From contig CAYGTK010000053.1 in NCBI GenBank assembly GCA_964352775.1, forward strand, positions 1 through 20,370: a stretch of DNA of 20,370 nt, given 5' to 3'. Every line of letters begins with the position of its first letter. The stretch's first letter is position 1. A program made the translations under genes and the position numbers. The notes under the pieces are model-generated. The model searched no databases. It saw only the letters and a program-made list of their open reading frames with translations, and had not been told where the DNA came from. Origin of the DNA: CAYGTK01 sp964352775 (GTDB lineage Bacteria; Bacteroidota; Bacteroidia; Chitinophagales; CAIOSU01). Positions 7,599 through 15,763 of this stretch are shown here, piece by piece.

Positions 7599-9158
7599 AT
7601 GGCACACCGCGTATTTAACAACGATCATTATGAACGCCGTTTTCGGGAAGATGGCTTTGTTCGCTTACCTAGCGACCACAATATTCCTTTGGCAGACCTT
7701 TTAAAAGTGTACAAAGAACAAGAGCCTAGTTACGACCAAGGTTTTCATACTACCATGTTTGCCGAGAGTACAGAAGTTAGGGCAACAGTTCATCAACGGA
7801 TCACGGAGGCACTATGGCCAGTTATTGGTAAACACCTGAACGAATATGAGCCGCTGGTAGGCAATTTTATAGTAAAAGAACCAGGTGAGAGTAGCTATTT
7901 AGAAGTCCATCAAGATTGGACTTTTGTGCAAGAGCCAGACTTTGAAAGTGTTAATTTTTGGTTGCCTTTAGTAGATGTGAGCCCTAGGAATGGCTGCTTA
8001 AGATTTTTACGAGGTAGCCATGCCGTAGAGAATTATTATCGATCGGCTACTACGGAGTTTCCGTTCAAGGAAAATGGTGCAGAGATAGAGGAGAACATGG
8101 AAAGCCTGTACCTGAAAGCAGGTGAGCTAGTGGCCTTCAGCAGCAGAATGATTCATGGTTCGCACTTGAACAATAGCCAAATACCTCGCGTGGCGATAAC
8201 GTTCAACACCAAACCTAAGGCAGCAAAGCTTATTCATATCTATCGACCTAATTGGGAAGGAAAAACGGCAGAAGTACACGAAGTGCCAGCCAACTTCTAT
8301 AACGATTATAAGATAGGGGAAGCCCCAAGAAATGGAGAGAAGATAGGCGAGGTAGAATTACCAGTAGTTGAATTGAAACGAAATGAAACGATCAACTCTG
8401 CCAAGGATGTGGCTAACTACTACAACGATTGGCTAGGCAGATACCAAGATGCATACGGGCATTTCATTCAAGCATTTCGCCCAGCGGATGATGATGAGTT
8501 GATGCGCTATATGGTAGAAAGTATCAGCTTAAAAGAAGGTGATAAAGTATTGGACGTGGGCTGCGGAATTGGTGGCCCATCCATTTATTTAAAGGCGCAC
8601 TATGATATTTCCATTTCAGGGTTGAATATATCTTCTGGTCAGTTGGGCGAAGCTCGTAAGGCTGCTGAGGAGAAGAACCTTGACATCAATTTTATAGAGG
8701 GAGATTATCATCAAATACCCAACTATTTTGAGGGGGCTACTTTCGACAAGTTGTTGTTTTTCGAAAGTTTGGGCCATAGCCCAGAACCTGAAAAGGTAAC
8801 CAAGGGTGCGTATGAAGTGCTAAAGCCAGGTGGAGAGATCTACATTAAAGATTTCTTTTTCAAAGAAACCTACAGAGAGGATTTCAGGAATTACATCAAA
8901 AGCATGGTGGCTAATATTGACGAGCATTACTGCTATAACACACTCGACTTTTCTGCACTGATGTATTATTTGCGGAAGGCAGGGTTCGAGATCACTTTTA
9001 TCAGGCCATTTACTTTTGATACTGATATTGCCGTGCGCAGTAAATTTGAGGAAGACAATAACATAGACTTATTTGAAGGCCGACGGAGCTTTCCATATGC
9101 TGATTGGTTGGAAATTAAATGCCGTAAGCCACTATACGAATTTGAGGAATGGGGATAA
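7599..9158 (+). CDS. fusion: PhyH-type Fe(II)/2-oxoglutarate dioxygenase + SAM-dependent methyltransferase
   Basis: A bifunctional 519-residue soluble protein. Residues 1 to about 255 are a phytanoyl-CoA dioxygenase-like (PhyH) domain: His104-Gln-Asp106 with distal His186 (MIHGS) form the iron site, and Arg197 (PRVAI) should bind 2-oxoglutarate. Residues about 270-510 are a class I methyltransferase: motif I is VLDVGCGIGG at 317-326 and the post-motif Leu-Lys-Pro-Gly-Gly lies near 408-412. The methyltransferase part resembles type 11/25 small-molecule enzymes. ATG 7599 is clear. The end overlaps the next gene by 10 bases, which implies translational coupling. The fusion suggests that one substrate is hydroxylated and then methylated, for example to an O-methyl group, but order and substrate are inference. 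No internal stop or frameshift breaks the two parts. Confidence 0.88.
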   Translation: MAHRVFNNDHYERRFREDGFVRLPSDHNIPLADLLKVYKEQEPSYDQGFHTTMFAESTEVRATVHQRITEALWPVIGKHLNEYEPLVGNFIVKEPGESSYLEVHQDWTFVQEPDFESVNFWLPLVDVSPRNGCLRFLRGSHAVENYYRSATTEFPFKENGAEIEENMESLYLKAGELVAFSSRMIHGSHLNNSQIPRVAITFNTKPKAAKLIHIYRPNWEGKTAEVHEVPANFYNDYKIGEAPRNGEKIGEVELPVVELKRNETINSAKDVANYYNDWLGRYQDAYGHFIQAFRPADDDELMRYMVESISLKEGDKVLDVGCGIGGPSIYLKAHYDISISGLNISSGQLGEARKAAEEKNLDINFIEGDYHQIPNYFEGATFDKLLFFESLGHSPEPEKVTKGAYEVLKPGGEIYIKDFFFKETYREDFRNYIKSMVANIDEHYCYNTLDFSALMYYLRKAGFEITFIRPFTFDTDIAVRSKFEEDNNIDLFEGRRSFPYADWLEIKCRKPLYEFEEWG

Positions 9159-10015
9159 GAAGACAGGTGTTTGCTGATGCGGAATTGAACAAGACTTTTG
9201 AACGAGAAGGTGTTGTACTAGTTGACCTATTGGATGAAAACGACCTTGCCCAGTTAGGAGAAGTATACCAACGGCTTGACCCTAAGCTAGATAATGGTTT
9301 TTATACCTCGCTTTGGAGCGCGGATGATGATTATCGCGAAGCATCGAACAGAGAGTTAACAGCCATAATGCTATCAAAAGCAAAAGCGCTATTCCATAAT
9401 TACACCTCGCTTTTTGCCGACCTTATAGTCAAGCGACCAACGCAAGACAGCCATATTGGTCTACACCAAGATTGGCAATTCGTTTCGGAACCTGATAATA
9501 CTTCGCTAATAGTTTGGTGTCCATTGGTAGATATAACGGAAGAGAATGGCGCATTGCAAGTAGTTAAGCGTAGCCATCGTTTCTATGATCTTCCTCGTGG
9601 GGCAAATATTCCACCACCATTCGGCAACTTGATCGACCATATTAAAGGAGAATACTTAGATCCTATTTACATGAAGCGCGGTCAAGCATTGATCTTCGAT
9701 CATAGTATGATACATGGTTCGGAAGCTAACAAAACACCGAACGACCGTGTGGCTTGTGGTTTAGTTATGGTTCCTGAAGAAGCTCAACTGTACCATTATC
9801 ACCGAAAGGGAGATGCAGATAAAGTGGAAAAGATAAAAGTAGACGATACCTTCTACCTCAACTACAATTTCAATAAAGACTTTGTACAGAAGATAATGGT
9901 AAGTGATGTGACCCGCCCACCCGGTGGGGAAACCGAAACTTGGCTGAACTACGAACCCGAGTGGACCACACAGGAAGAATTTGACGAGTTGTATAGAAAA
10001 TATAACCAGAAGTGA
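9149..10015 (+). CDS. PhyH-family Fe(II)/2-oxoglutarate dioxygenase (second copy)
   Basis: A stand-alone PhyH-domain enzyme of 288 residues, normal for the family. His106-Gln-Asp108 and His189 (MIHGS) are the iron ligands; Arg200 (DRVAC) is the expected 2-oxoglutarate anchor. It shares a colinear architecture with the dioxygenase half of the preceding gene and with the copies at 10963 and 11789, including the VK-x-P motif before the iron site, the WCPLVD strand after it and the EAQLYHYH segment near residues 211-218. These are paralogues, not recent duplicates, since identity is only moderate. Such enzymes hydroxylate, and sometimes desaturate, epoxidise or demethylate, small molecules, lipids or sugars. 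ATG 9149 overlaps the previous stop by 10 bases. Substrate unknown. Confidence 0.9.
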   Translation: MGIRRQVFADAELNKTFEREGVVLVDLLDENDLAQLGEVYQRLDPKLDNGFYTSLWSADDDYREASNRELTAIMLSKAKALFHNYTSLFADLIVKRPTQDSHIGLHQDWQFVSEPDNTSLIVWCPLVDITEENGALQVVKRSHRFYDLPRGANIPPPFGNLIDHIKGEYLDPIYMKRGQALIFDHSMIHGSEANKTPNDRVACGLVMVPEEAQLYHYHRKGDADKVEKIKVDDTFYLNYNFNKDFVQKIMVSDVTRPPGGETETWLNYEPEWTTQEEFDELYRKYNQK

Positions 10016-10023
10016 TGAAAGTC

Positions 10024-10055
10024 ATTGCCTTTGCGCACAAATGGAAGTACTTTGG
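10024..10055 (+). promoter_or_regulatory. possible internal promoter before the HxG enzyme
   Basis: ATTG (10024-10027) is followed after 20 bases by TACTTTGG (10048-10055), one mismatch from TAnnTTTG, 17 bases before ATG 10073. It sits in the 57-base gap after 10015, the only sizeable gap within the oxygenase cluster. Pattern match only. Confidence 0.3.
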
Positions 10056-10072
10056 TATTGACGCTGAATAGT

Positions 10073-10966
10073 ATGCAAACCGATAACACCACTACCTTAC
10101 CGTTTACTTACGTTGATGAAGGTTACTTTAAGTACCGCATTTACGATAGTGCTGAAGATATTGACCCAAGTGAAGACTTGATGCAAACCATGTTTAAGCT
10201 GGGGGATGTAAATGGGGTGTTGATTAAGAACGCAGTATCTAAAAGCGAGCTTAAAACCATAATGAATGCAGCTCCTAAGGTGGATGAGTTTAAACTCGGC
10301 AATCAAAATGGGTTTACAATTCCCAAACCATATGCCACCGCATTTATGGGCGAGGGTGACCCTGAAGAAGCAATAGGAGAGCATTGTAAGCTATGCACCC
10401 AATTTAGAAAAGTATATCCTGAGCGTGCGGGTATTGATCTGGAAAAGAAGGTAGCTGATGTATTACAGCGACTAGGAAATAACAGAAAAGTATCGCCCCC
10501 AAAAGGCATTACCGACGAAACGTTCGCCTCATTCACTTATAGGGTGCTATACCCTTACCAGCAAGGTATTCACGTGCATAGCGGTAATTTATTTCAGCAT
10601 CTTTACCCTGAGTTTTATAGCATTTTGGATAAGCAGGTGAAGGTGTACGACCAAATGAGTTATTTCATAGTGGCACAGGCTCCAACACACGGTGGTCGCT
10701 TGTTGATCTTCGACCTTTTTTGGGAAGAGACTAAGAAGGATCTAGATAGGTATATGGAAACCAACGAAAAAGGTGCGTTCCATTTAAAGGATGAAAAGCA
10801 ATATGCCCGAGTGGCCATGCCAATAGAAGAAGGCGATATGTTCGTTTTTCAAGGCGGCCAACAATGGCATTTAGTAGAAGATATTATTGGCGCTAAGAAC
10901 AGGGTCACCATAGGTGGTTTTGTAAGCTTTGCCGAAGGAAAGGATGAATTAGTGATGTGGTCATGA
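10073..10966 (+). CDS. Fe(II)/2-oxoglutarate enzyme with His-x-Gly iron motif, WelO5-like halogenase candidate
   Basis: A 297-residue cupin-fold Fe(II)/2OG enzyme clearly unlike its PhyH neighbours. The usual His-x-Asp is replaced by His169-Ser-Gly171-Asn172; the distal ligand is His266 (QQWHL) and Arg277 (NRVTIGGF) should bind 2-oxoglutarate. Loss of the Asp ligand is the mark of Fe(II)/2OG halogenases, where halide takes its place. The His-His spacing (97) is close to WelO5 (His164, Gly166, His259: 95). Asp-Gln-Met-Ser196 lies 27 residues after the first His; WelO5 has Ser189, important for chlorination, 25 after. As I recall it, WelO5 also ends in a GDM..F..GG...H...TIGGF...WS pattern like that here; I could not check this. 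The frame opens at TTG 10025 but ATG 10073 is the natural start. The end overlaps the next ATG by 4 bases. Substrate unknown; hydroxylation cannot be excluded. Confidence 0.8.
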   Translation: MQTDNTTTLPFTYVDEGYFKYRIYDSAEDIDPSEDLMQTMFKLGDVNGVLIKNAVSKSELKTIMNAAPKVDEFKLGNQNGFTIPKPYATAFMGEGDPEEAIGEHCKLCTQFRKVYPERAGIDLEKKVADVLQRLGNNRKVSPPKGITDETFASFTYRVLYPYQQGIHVHSGNLFQHLYPEFYSILDKQVKVYDQMSYFIVAQAPTHGGRLLIFDLFWEETKKDLDRYMETNEKGAFHLKDEKQYARVAMPIEEGDMFVFQGGQQWHLVEDIIGAKNRVTIGGFVSFAEGKDELVMWS

Positions 10967-11805
10967 GTAAACGAAGAGTCTTTCTGGATGACGAGGCCAA
11001 TGCTTTTTTTGAAGAGCATGGATATGTGTGCTTACCTCTTTTAACGCAGGGAGATGTAGCTGGGGTTCAAAAGCTTTACGAAACCATGGATAGCGGTATC
11101 CCCGGAAAGTTCTATGTCTCTACCCACAGTCCAAAGAAAGAATATAGAGAAGCTGTAAGTAATCACTTAACAGACTTGTTAAATACTCGCTTAGGCAAGC
11201 ATGTGATCGATTACCGCCCCGTTTTTTCAAATTTTATGGTAAAACACCCAGGAAAGGACAGCGGTATTCCTTTTCATCAAGATTGGACTTTTGTGGATGA
11301 AAAGCAGTTTGTTGGTATGAATGTTTGGTGTCCATTGATCCACTCTAATGCCGCTAATGGGTCGATGCAGGTACTAGAAGGTTCGCAACGTATTGAACTA
11401 CCTATTCGAGGTAGATATGTGCACAATGTTATTGCCAATATGGACCTTAGTGAATACGAAGACCACATAACTACAGTAGACCTAAAGCCTGGCGAAGCTT
11501 TGATATTTGACACCAAAATAATTCACGGTTCTCAAGATAATTTAACAGACACAACTCGTGTTGCGGTTTCTGTCATTTCCGTGCCCAAGGAAGCAGAATT
11601 GGTTCACTACCACCTGCCTGAGGCCGATGTAGATCACCTACATAAATTCAGTGTAGACGCGAAGTTTTTTGTAGAGAACGGATCGGACGATTTTCAGATG
11701 CCAGAGGGAGGAGAGCATATTGAATACTACCATCGCGACGACCTTATACCCTTTATTGAGAATAGGATAAAAAGCCACTTTAAACAGCATGCGACCATTT
11801 CTTAA
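10963..11805 (+). CDS. PhyH-family Fe(II)/2-oxoglutarate dioxygenase (third copy)
   Basis: A 280-residue PhyH enzyme. His105-Gln-Asp107 and His188 (IIHGS) are the iron ligands and Arg199 (TRVAV) the 2-oxoglutarate anchor, so the site is complete and hydroxylase-like. ATG 10963 overlaps the preceding TGA in an ATGA junction; a GTG two codons earlier is possible but less likely. The AELVHYH segment (211-217) and the closing strand match the copies at 9149 and 11789. The end overlaps the next gene by 17 bases, so translation of the cluster is probably coupled. The tail (about 250-280) is short and variable between copies. Probable role: hydroxylation of a glycan, lipid or sugar-nucleotide intermediate; the target is not evident from sequence. 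Confidence 0.9.
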   Translation: MSKRRVFLDDEANAFFEEHGYVCLPLLTQGDVAGVQKLYETMDSGIPGKFYVSTHSPKKEYREAVSNHLTDLLNTRLGKHVIDYRPVFSNFMVKHPGKDSGIPFHQDWTFVDEKQFVGMNVWCPLIHSNAANGSMQVLEGSQRIELPIRGRYVHNVIANMDLSEYEDHITTVDLKPGEALIFDTKIIHGSQDNLTDTTRVAVSVISVPKEAELVHYHLPEADVDHLHKFSVDAKFFVENGSDDFQMPEGGEHIEYYHRDDLIPFIENRIKSHFKQHATIS

Positions 11806-12604
11806 AGACAGCGCTCAGCAATCAGAATTTGACGAAAAGGGCTATATAGTGCTCCAAGATTTTCTAAGTCCAGAAATGGTCAAGAAATTGCACGACTATT
11901 ACATGCAGCATCCCAACCAATTCGATAAAGGATTCCATGCAACAGCAAACAGCAGGGAGGCAGGTTATCGACAAGGCATTCACGATTTTTTAAGTACCAC
12001 TCTTGCGCCTCAATTGGAAGGCTTTGCAGAAGACTATCGCATTATTCTAGCTACCTACGTAGTGAAAGAGCCAGGAGAGGAAGGGTTTTTCGACTTTCAT
12101 CTCGATTGGTCGATGGTGGATGAACATAAGCATCGTTCTATCACTTTTTGGTTTCCTTTAGAAGATGTGGACGCCGTGAACGGAAACTTATGGGTGGTGG
12201 AAGGCAGTCATAAAATGGACCACACGCTTCGTGGAGGGCCAAGCATGTTCATTCTATCCGAAAGCAAACCACAAGAACTAATAGAGCGGCCATTTAAGAA
12301 GGTAGAATTACCAATGAAAGCAGGAACATGTGTGCTGTACGATCATCGTTTGTTCCATGGCTCGCCCGCTAACATGGGCGACCATACCCGAGTGGCTATC
12401 AATTGTGCTTTAATCCCAAAAGAGGCCGAATCGCTCCACTATTCGTTGGATGAGGATAGAACCAAGGTAAAAGTGTTTGAGGTAGAAACCGACTTCTATA
12501 CCAGCTATATGCACGGCAAAGGTGTGCCTGAAAATCCTAAAGAAGAGATAAGCCTTGATCAACCTAACTTTTTGCTAAGCGAACATATTTCGCAACTTTA
12601 CTAG
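11789..12604 (+). CDS. PhyH-family Fe(II)/2-oxoglutarate dioxygenase (fourth copy)
   Basis: A 271-residue PhyH enzyme. His104-Leu-Asp106 with His190 (LFHGS) binds iron and Arg201 (TRVAI) should bind 2-oxoglutarate. It differs from the other copies by Leu in the middle of HxD and by HYS instead of HYH at 217-219, suggesting a different pocket. ATG 11789 lies inside the previous reading frame, 17 bases before its end. Three bases separate it from the next membrane protein gene. Like the other copies it is soluble, with no signal peptide, so it acts before export, in the cytoplasm or at the inner leaflet. Substrate unknown. Confidence 0.9.
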   Translation: MRPFLKDSAQQSEFDEKGYIVLQDFLSPEMVKKLHDYYMQHPNQFDKGFHATANSREAGYRQGIHDFLSTTLAPQLEGFAEDYRIILATYVVKEPGEEGFFDFHLDWSMVDEHKHRSITFWFPLEDVDAVNGNLWVVEGSHKMDHTLRGGPSMFILSESKPQELIERPFKKVELPMKAGTCVLYDHRLFHGSPANMGDHTRVAINCALIPKEAESLHYSLDEDRTKVKVFEVETDFYTSYMHGKGVPENPKEEISLDQPNFLLSEHISQLY

Positions 12605-12607
12605 CAC

Positions 12608-14383
12608 ATGTTATTATCGCGCATTGTTAAGGCTTGGCCTATTTGGCTATCCGTACTGGTATTTGCCATATGCGCATACGTAGGTTTTTACTTTGAAGAG
12701 TTTACCGATATAGCTTTCCTTACTGCTCTCAGCGGTACGTTTATGGGAGGAAAAGCCAATTCCTTTTTCCATAACTATATGTACTACACAGGTATCAGCT
12801 ATGTTACTAAATGGCTGTTCAATAATTTCCCCAGTATACCTTGGTGGAGTTATCTTATGTTGCTCAGTTTGTTGTTGAGTACTGTTAGCAGCTTAATGCT
12901 GTTGCGAGATATTAGCTCATTTATTTCAGGAAAAAAACGATGGGCTTTTCTTATTGTTGTTGTTTCAGCTTGGCTGATCTTTCTTGCGGAGCACCTTATA
13001 CTAGTACAATTCACTAAGGTGAGTTTATTGCTAGCGGGCATACCCATGGTGCATTGGCTGCTGATAAAACTGAATTCAGATAAGCTTCAATACCCCAAGT
13101 GGTTCTTTTGGTATTATAACGTACTCATCATTTTCGCGGTAATGTATCGCTTGGAAACAGTCACATTACTCTTCGGATTGGTGGCAGTCTTTTTGTTAGT
13201 GCGGCCTTCTTTTAAGTGGAAGAGCGTTCTAGTCTACCTTAAGTGGTTTTGGCCTTCTATTGCGGTTACTCTAGTTATATGGGGGCTATTTAATGTAGAG
13301 TTGACACCCACCGATGAACGCTATGTAGAAATAAGAGCCTACTCCAATACCCTTTGGGATTTTGGGCAAACCCCTACAGGGTTGAACTTAGATACGGAAG
13401 AAGATTCGGTTAAATACTTCGCCTTGGTAGATTTCTTTCTGAATGACCCTGATAATTTGAATGGTGATCTACTAGCAGAGCTTAATGTGATCGCTTTGGA
13501 TAAAACCCCGAGCGACTTTTTAAAATACTTTGATGATTGGGAATACCGTAAACAGAAATTTGGCGATTTCTACACTCATTTCATTGGTAGAAAGCACCCG
13601 TTTTATGGCCAGATGTTTCTGTTAACGCTCACCCTTTTTGTGGGTTTTCTTCTAGTTATGGTTAAACATTCCTTGCTTTTGCGCTGGTTTGTGTTTCAAG
13701 TTGGCTTCTGGTTAATGCTTTCGGGCATAGCGGTAATGATGAAAATGGAAGACCGACTGTTTCAGCCGATGCTGCTTATAAATGTCTTATTTAGCCTCAC
13801 ATTTCTGTCTAGTATCTTTCCCTCTATTTCTTTGAAGAATAAGAAATTTGTTTTTTCGACTTTTGGAATGTTTTTACTCATTTTAGGCCCTGTTTTGGTT
13901 AGAAACACTTCGTTTTGGGCTGAAAAAGCACAAAAAAGGATAAGAGCAGCAAACTATGCTACAGCTGCAAAAGCAGATATTGACCAACGTTTTTCAGGAA
14001 AAAAGATATTCTGGAATATGTGGGCGTGGAATCTAGTCTACCCTACCGTTTTAGATGGAACTGGCTTTGTGAACACTACAAACCAGCACTTTTGTATTGA
14101 TAATGGTGAAACCTTCCTTTACCCCAATTATGGGGAATATATGAAGGAGCATTTTGGAACAGACAGCAGTGTAGAGATACTCAAACAGATAAAGAGTGGT
14201 CCAGAAGAGGTTGTCTTCCTTTCCTCCCCCATTAGGATGGAATTATTGACCAATTACTTTAGGGTGGTTTATGATTTGAAATTAGAAACGGAGATCATTC
14301 CAGCACCTATATTAGACGATCATCAGCACAGCTATTTGAACTGGGAAGGGAATTTTGGCTTTCATTATTATAAGCTGAAATAG
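12608..14383 (+). CDS. multi-pass membrane protein of unknown function, GT-C-like layout
   Basis: I do not recognise a specific family. The 591-residue protein has about nine to eleven hydrophobic segments: near 10-28, 81-100, 112-152, 168-198, 210-229, 333-352, 358-377, 385-405 and 413-431. A soluble loop of about 100 residues (230-332) interrupts them, and an extracytoplasmic-looking C-terminal domain covers about 435-591. An acidic pair (Glu30-Glu31) follows the first membrane segment, in the place where GT-C glycosyltransferases keep their catalytic acid, so a polyprenyl-phosphate-sugar-dependent transferase is possible. It follows the last PhyH gene by 3 bases and ends the plus-strand operon. 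A flippase or polymerase role is also open, though Wzm/Wzt loci do not need Wzx or Wzy. No homology claim is made. Confidence 0.75.
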   Translation: MLLSRIVKAWPIWLSVLVFAICAYVGFYFEEFTDIAFLTALSGTFMGGKANSFFHNYMYYTGISYVTKWLFNNFPSIPWWSYLMLLSLLLSTVSSLMLLRDISSFISGKKRWAFLIVVVSAWLIFLAEHLILVQFTKVSLLLAGIPMVHWLLIKLNSDKLQYPKWFFWYYNVLIIFAVMYRLETVTLLFGLVAVFLLVRPSFKWKSVLVYLKWFWPSIAVTLVIWGLFNVELTPTDERYVEIRAYSNTLWDFGQTPTGLNLDTEEDSVKYFALVDFFLNDPDNLNGDLLAELNVIALDKTPSDFLKYFDDWEYRKQKFGDFYTHFIGRKHPFYGQMFLLTLTLFVGFLLVMVKHSLLLRWFVFQVGFWLMLSGIAVMMKMEDRLFQPMLLINVLFSLTFLSSIFPSISLKNKKFVFSTFGMFLLILGPVLVRNTSFWAEKAQKRIRAANYATAAKADIDQRFSGKKIFWNMWAWNLVYPTVLDGTGFVNTTNQHFCIDNGETFLYPNYGEYMKEHFGTDSSVEILKQIKSGPEEVVFLSSPIRMELLTNYFRVVYDLKLETEIIPAPILDDHQHSYLNWEGNFGFHYYKLK

Positions 14384-15763
14384 TTACTCTACCTCAAATT
14401 TTAGTACGAGCGGACCTGGGAAAGAGCGGAATTTCATCTTATCGATAAACTTCTCTGATTCCGAGATCTTGAAGGTGAGGATGCGGTCTAGCTCTTTTAC
14501 TACCTCACTTTGTCCATCTACAATAAATATATGGATCAAGAATATACCCTTATTCAAGAAGGGTGCAGGGAAAGTGAACTTCAAGTTGCGATGCCCTAAA
14601 TTGGTGAAGTGATCATCTGCATCACCAAGTAATCGGGTGGAGGTCAGGAATACGGGGAAGTCGAAGTGATTTTTGACCATGATACTCATCCCATAATCGG
14701 ATGGAGCTTTTACCGTATAGCTTATAGATAACTGGAGTTCCTCCGCCATCTTTAGCTCTTTAGAACCAGGGTTGGTCTTGTTGTCCAGCTTTACCTGCCA
14801 GATGGTTACTTTGTCGTTATCAAACAATGCCTTTTCAGCCGAAAGACCTTCTTCATATTTTACACCTCGCTTGAGTACGAACTGTTTTATCTCTTTTTCA
14901 GCTAACTCTTCCGCACTTTCTTTCGTTTCTTCTTCTGCTTCCTCTGGCTCTTGTTCTGCTAGTGCTGCATTGAGTTCTTCTTCCTGCTTTTGCATGAAGA
15001 TATTCTCGATGTAGGAATTGGTTATTTCTCCAGGCAAACCGATCTTAACCACTTTGCCTTTCTCCAATAGCATAACGCGGTGGCATAATTGCGAAACGGT
15101 ACCAAGATCGTGACTGGCTAATAAAAGGGTTTTGTTGGTGCCCGCTAGTTCCTTGATCTTCTCATAACTCTTAATTCGGAAGGATGCATCACCCACGTGC
15201 ATTATCTCATCTAGTATCAATATTTCCGCATCAAGGTGTAGAATAATAGAGATAGCTAGCCTCAAATAAATACCGTTGGAGTAGAATTTTACGGGAATAT
15301 CTATCAGGTCGTGTATCTCACTAAAGGCGTGAATTTCCTCAAAACGTTCCTCAATATCCGGACGTTTCATCCCGAGTAGCTGCCCGTTCATGTAAAGATT
15401 CTCTCGCCCCGTAAGCTCAGGATGAAAGCCAGTACCAAAATCAAGAATAGCGGCTACTTGCCCATTGTTATGTATAGTTCCAGAAGTAGGCTCGGTGATG
15501 CTGCTGAGTATTCGCAGCAAGGTACTTTTACCAGCTCCATTGTCGCCAATAATACCAAAGTTCTCGCCTTGTTTTACTTCAAAGTCTACATTGTCTAACG
15601 CTATCAATCCGTTTTCGCCAGGCTGCTTTTTCCCCATTACGCCCTTGAAACTATCGGTCACAAAACTCTTAAAGCTACTGGTGCGCTTAAATGACCCTGT
15701 GAAGATCTTGCTGACCCCCTGAACGCTTACCGCTACTTTGTTATTTAAGTCTTGCCCAGCCAT
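14384..15763 (-). CDS. wzt: Wzt-type polysaccharide ABC transporter ATP-binding protein with glycan-binding C-terminal domain
   Basis: The ATPase of an O-antigen/teichoic-type exporter, 459 residues. Walker A is GDNGAGKST (73-81), the signature region is YSNGIYLRLA (161-170), Walker B is ILILDE (181-186) and the switch His is His218. A strongly acidic linker (about 258-295, mostly Glu and Ala) leads to a beta-rich C-terminal domain (about 315-459) like the Wzt_C module that recognises the modified end of the exported glycan. That end is often capped, for example by methylation, which fits a locus with a methyltransferase. ATG 15763 overlaps the Wzm stop by one base (TAATG). The stop abuts the stop of the converging membrane protein gene with no spacer. 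It acts on the cytoplasmic face of the inner membrane. Confidence 0.92.
   Translation of the reverse strand: MAGQDLNNKVAVSVQGVSKIFTGSFKRTSSFKSFVTDSFKGVMGKKQPGENGLIALDNVDFEVKQGENFGIIGDNGAGKSTLLRILSSITEPTSGTIHNNGQVAAILDFGTGFHPELTGRENLYMNGQLLGMKRPDIEERFEEIHAFSEIHDLIDIPVKFYSNGIYLRLAISIILHLDAEILILDEIMHVGDASFRIKSYEKIKELAGTNKTLLLASHDLGTVSQLCHRVMLLEKGKVVKIGLPGEITNSYIENIFMQKQEEELNAALAEQEPEEAEEETKESAEELAEKEIKQFVLKRGVKYEEGLSAEKALFDNDKVTIWQVKLDNKTNPGSKELKMAEELQLSISYTVKAPSDYGMSIMVKNHFDFPVFLTSTRLLGDADDHFTNLGHRNLKFTFPAPFLNKGIFLIHIFIVDGQSEVVKELDRILTFKISESEKFIDKMKFRSFPGPLVLKFEVE

Noticed and set aside
8399..9158. Cyclopropane-fatty-acid synthase identity for the methyltransferase half
   Set aside because: The SAM motif and layout fit general type 11/25 small-molecule methyltransferases equally well and no diagnostic CFA residues could be confirmed.
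10025..10072. Sixteen-codon upstream extension of the HxG enzyme from TTG 10025
   Set aside because: Overlaps the possible promoter, has low-complexity content, and ATG 10073 is available.
10957..10962. GTG start two codons before ATG of the third PhyH gene
   Set aside because: ATG 10963 in an ATGA overlap with the previous stop is the more usual coupled start.
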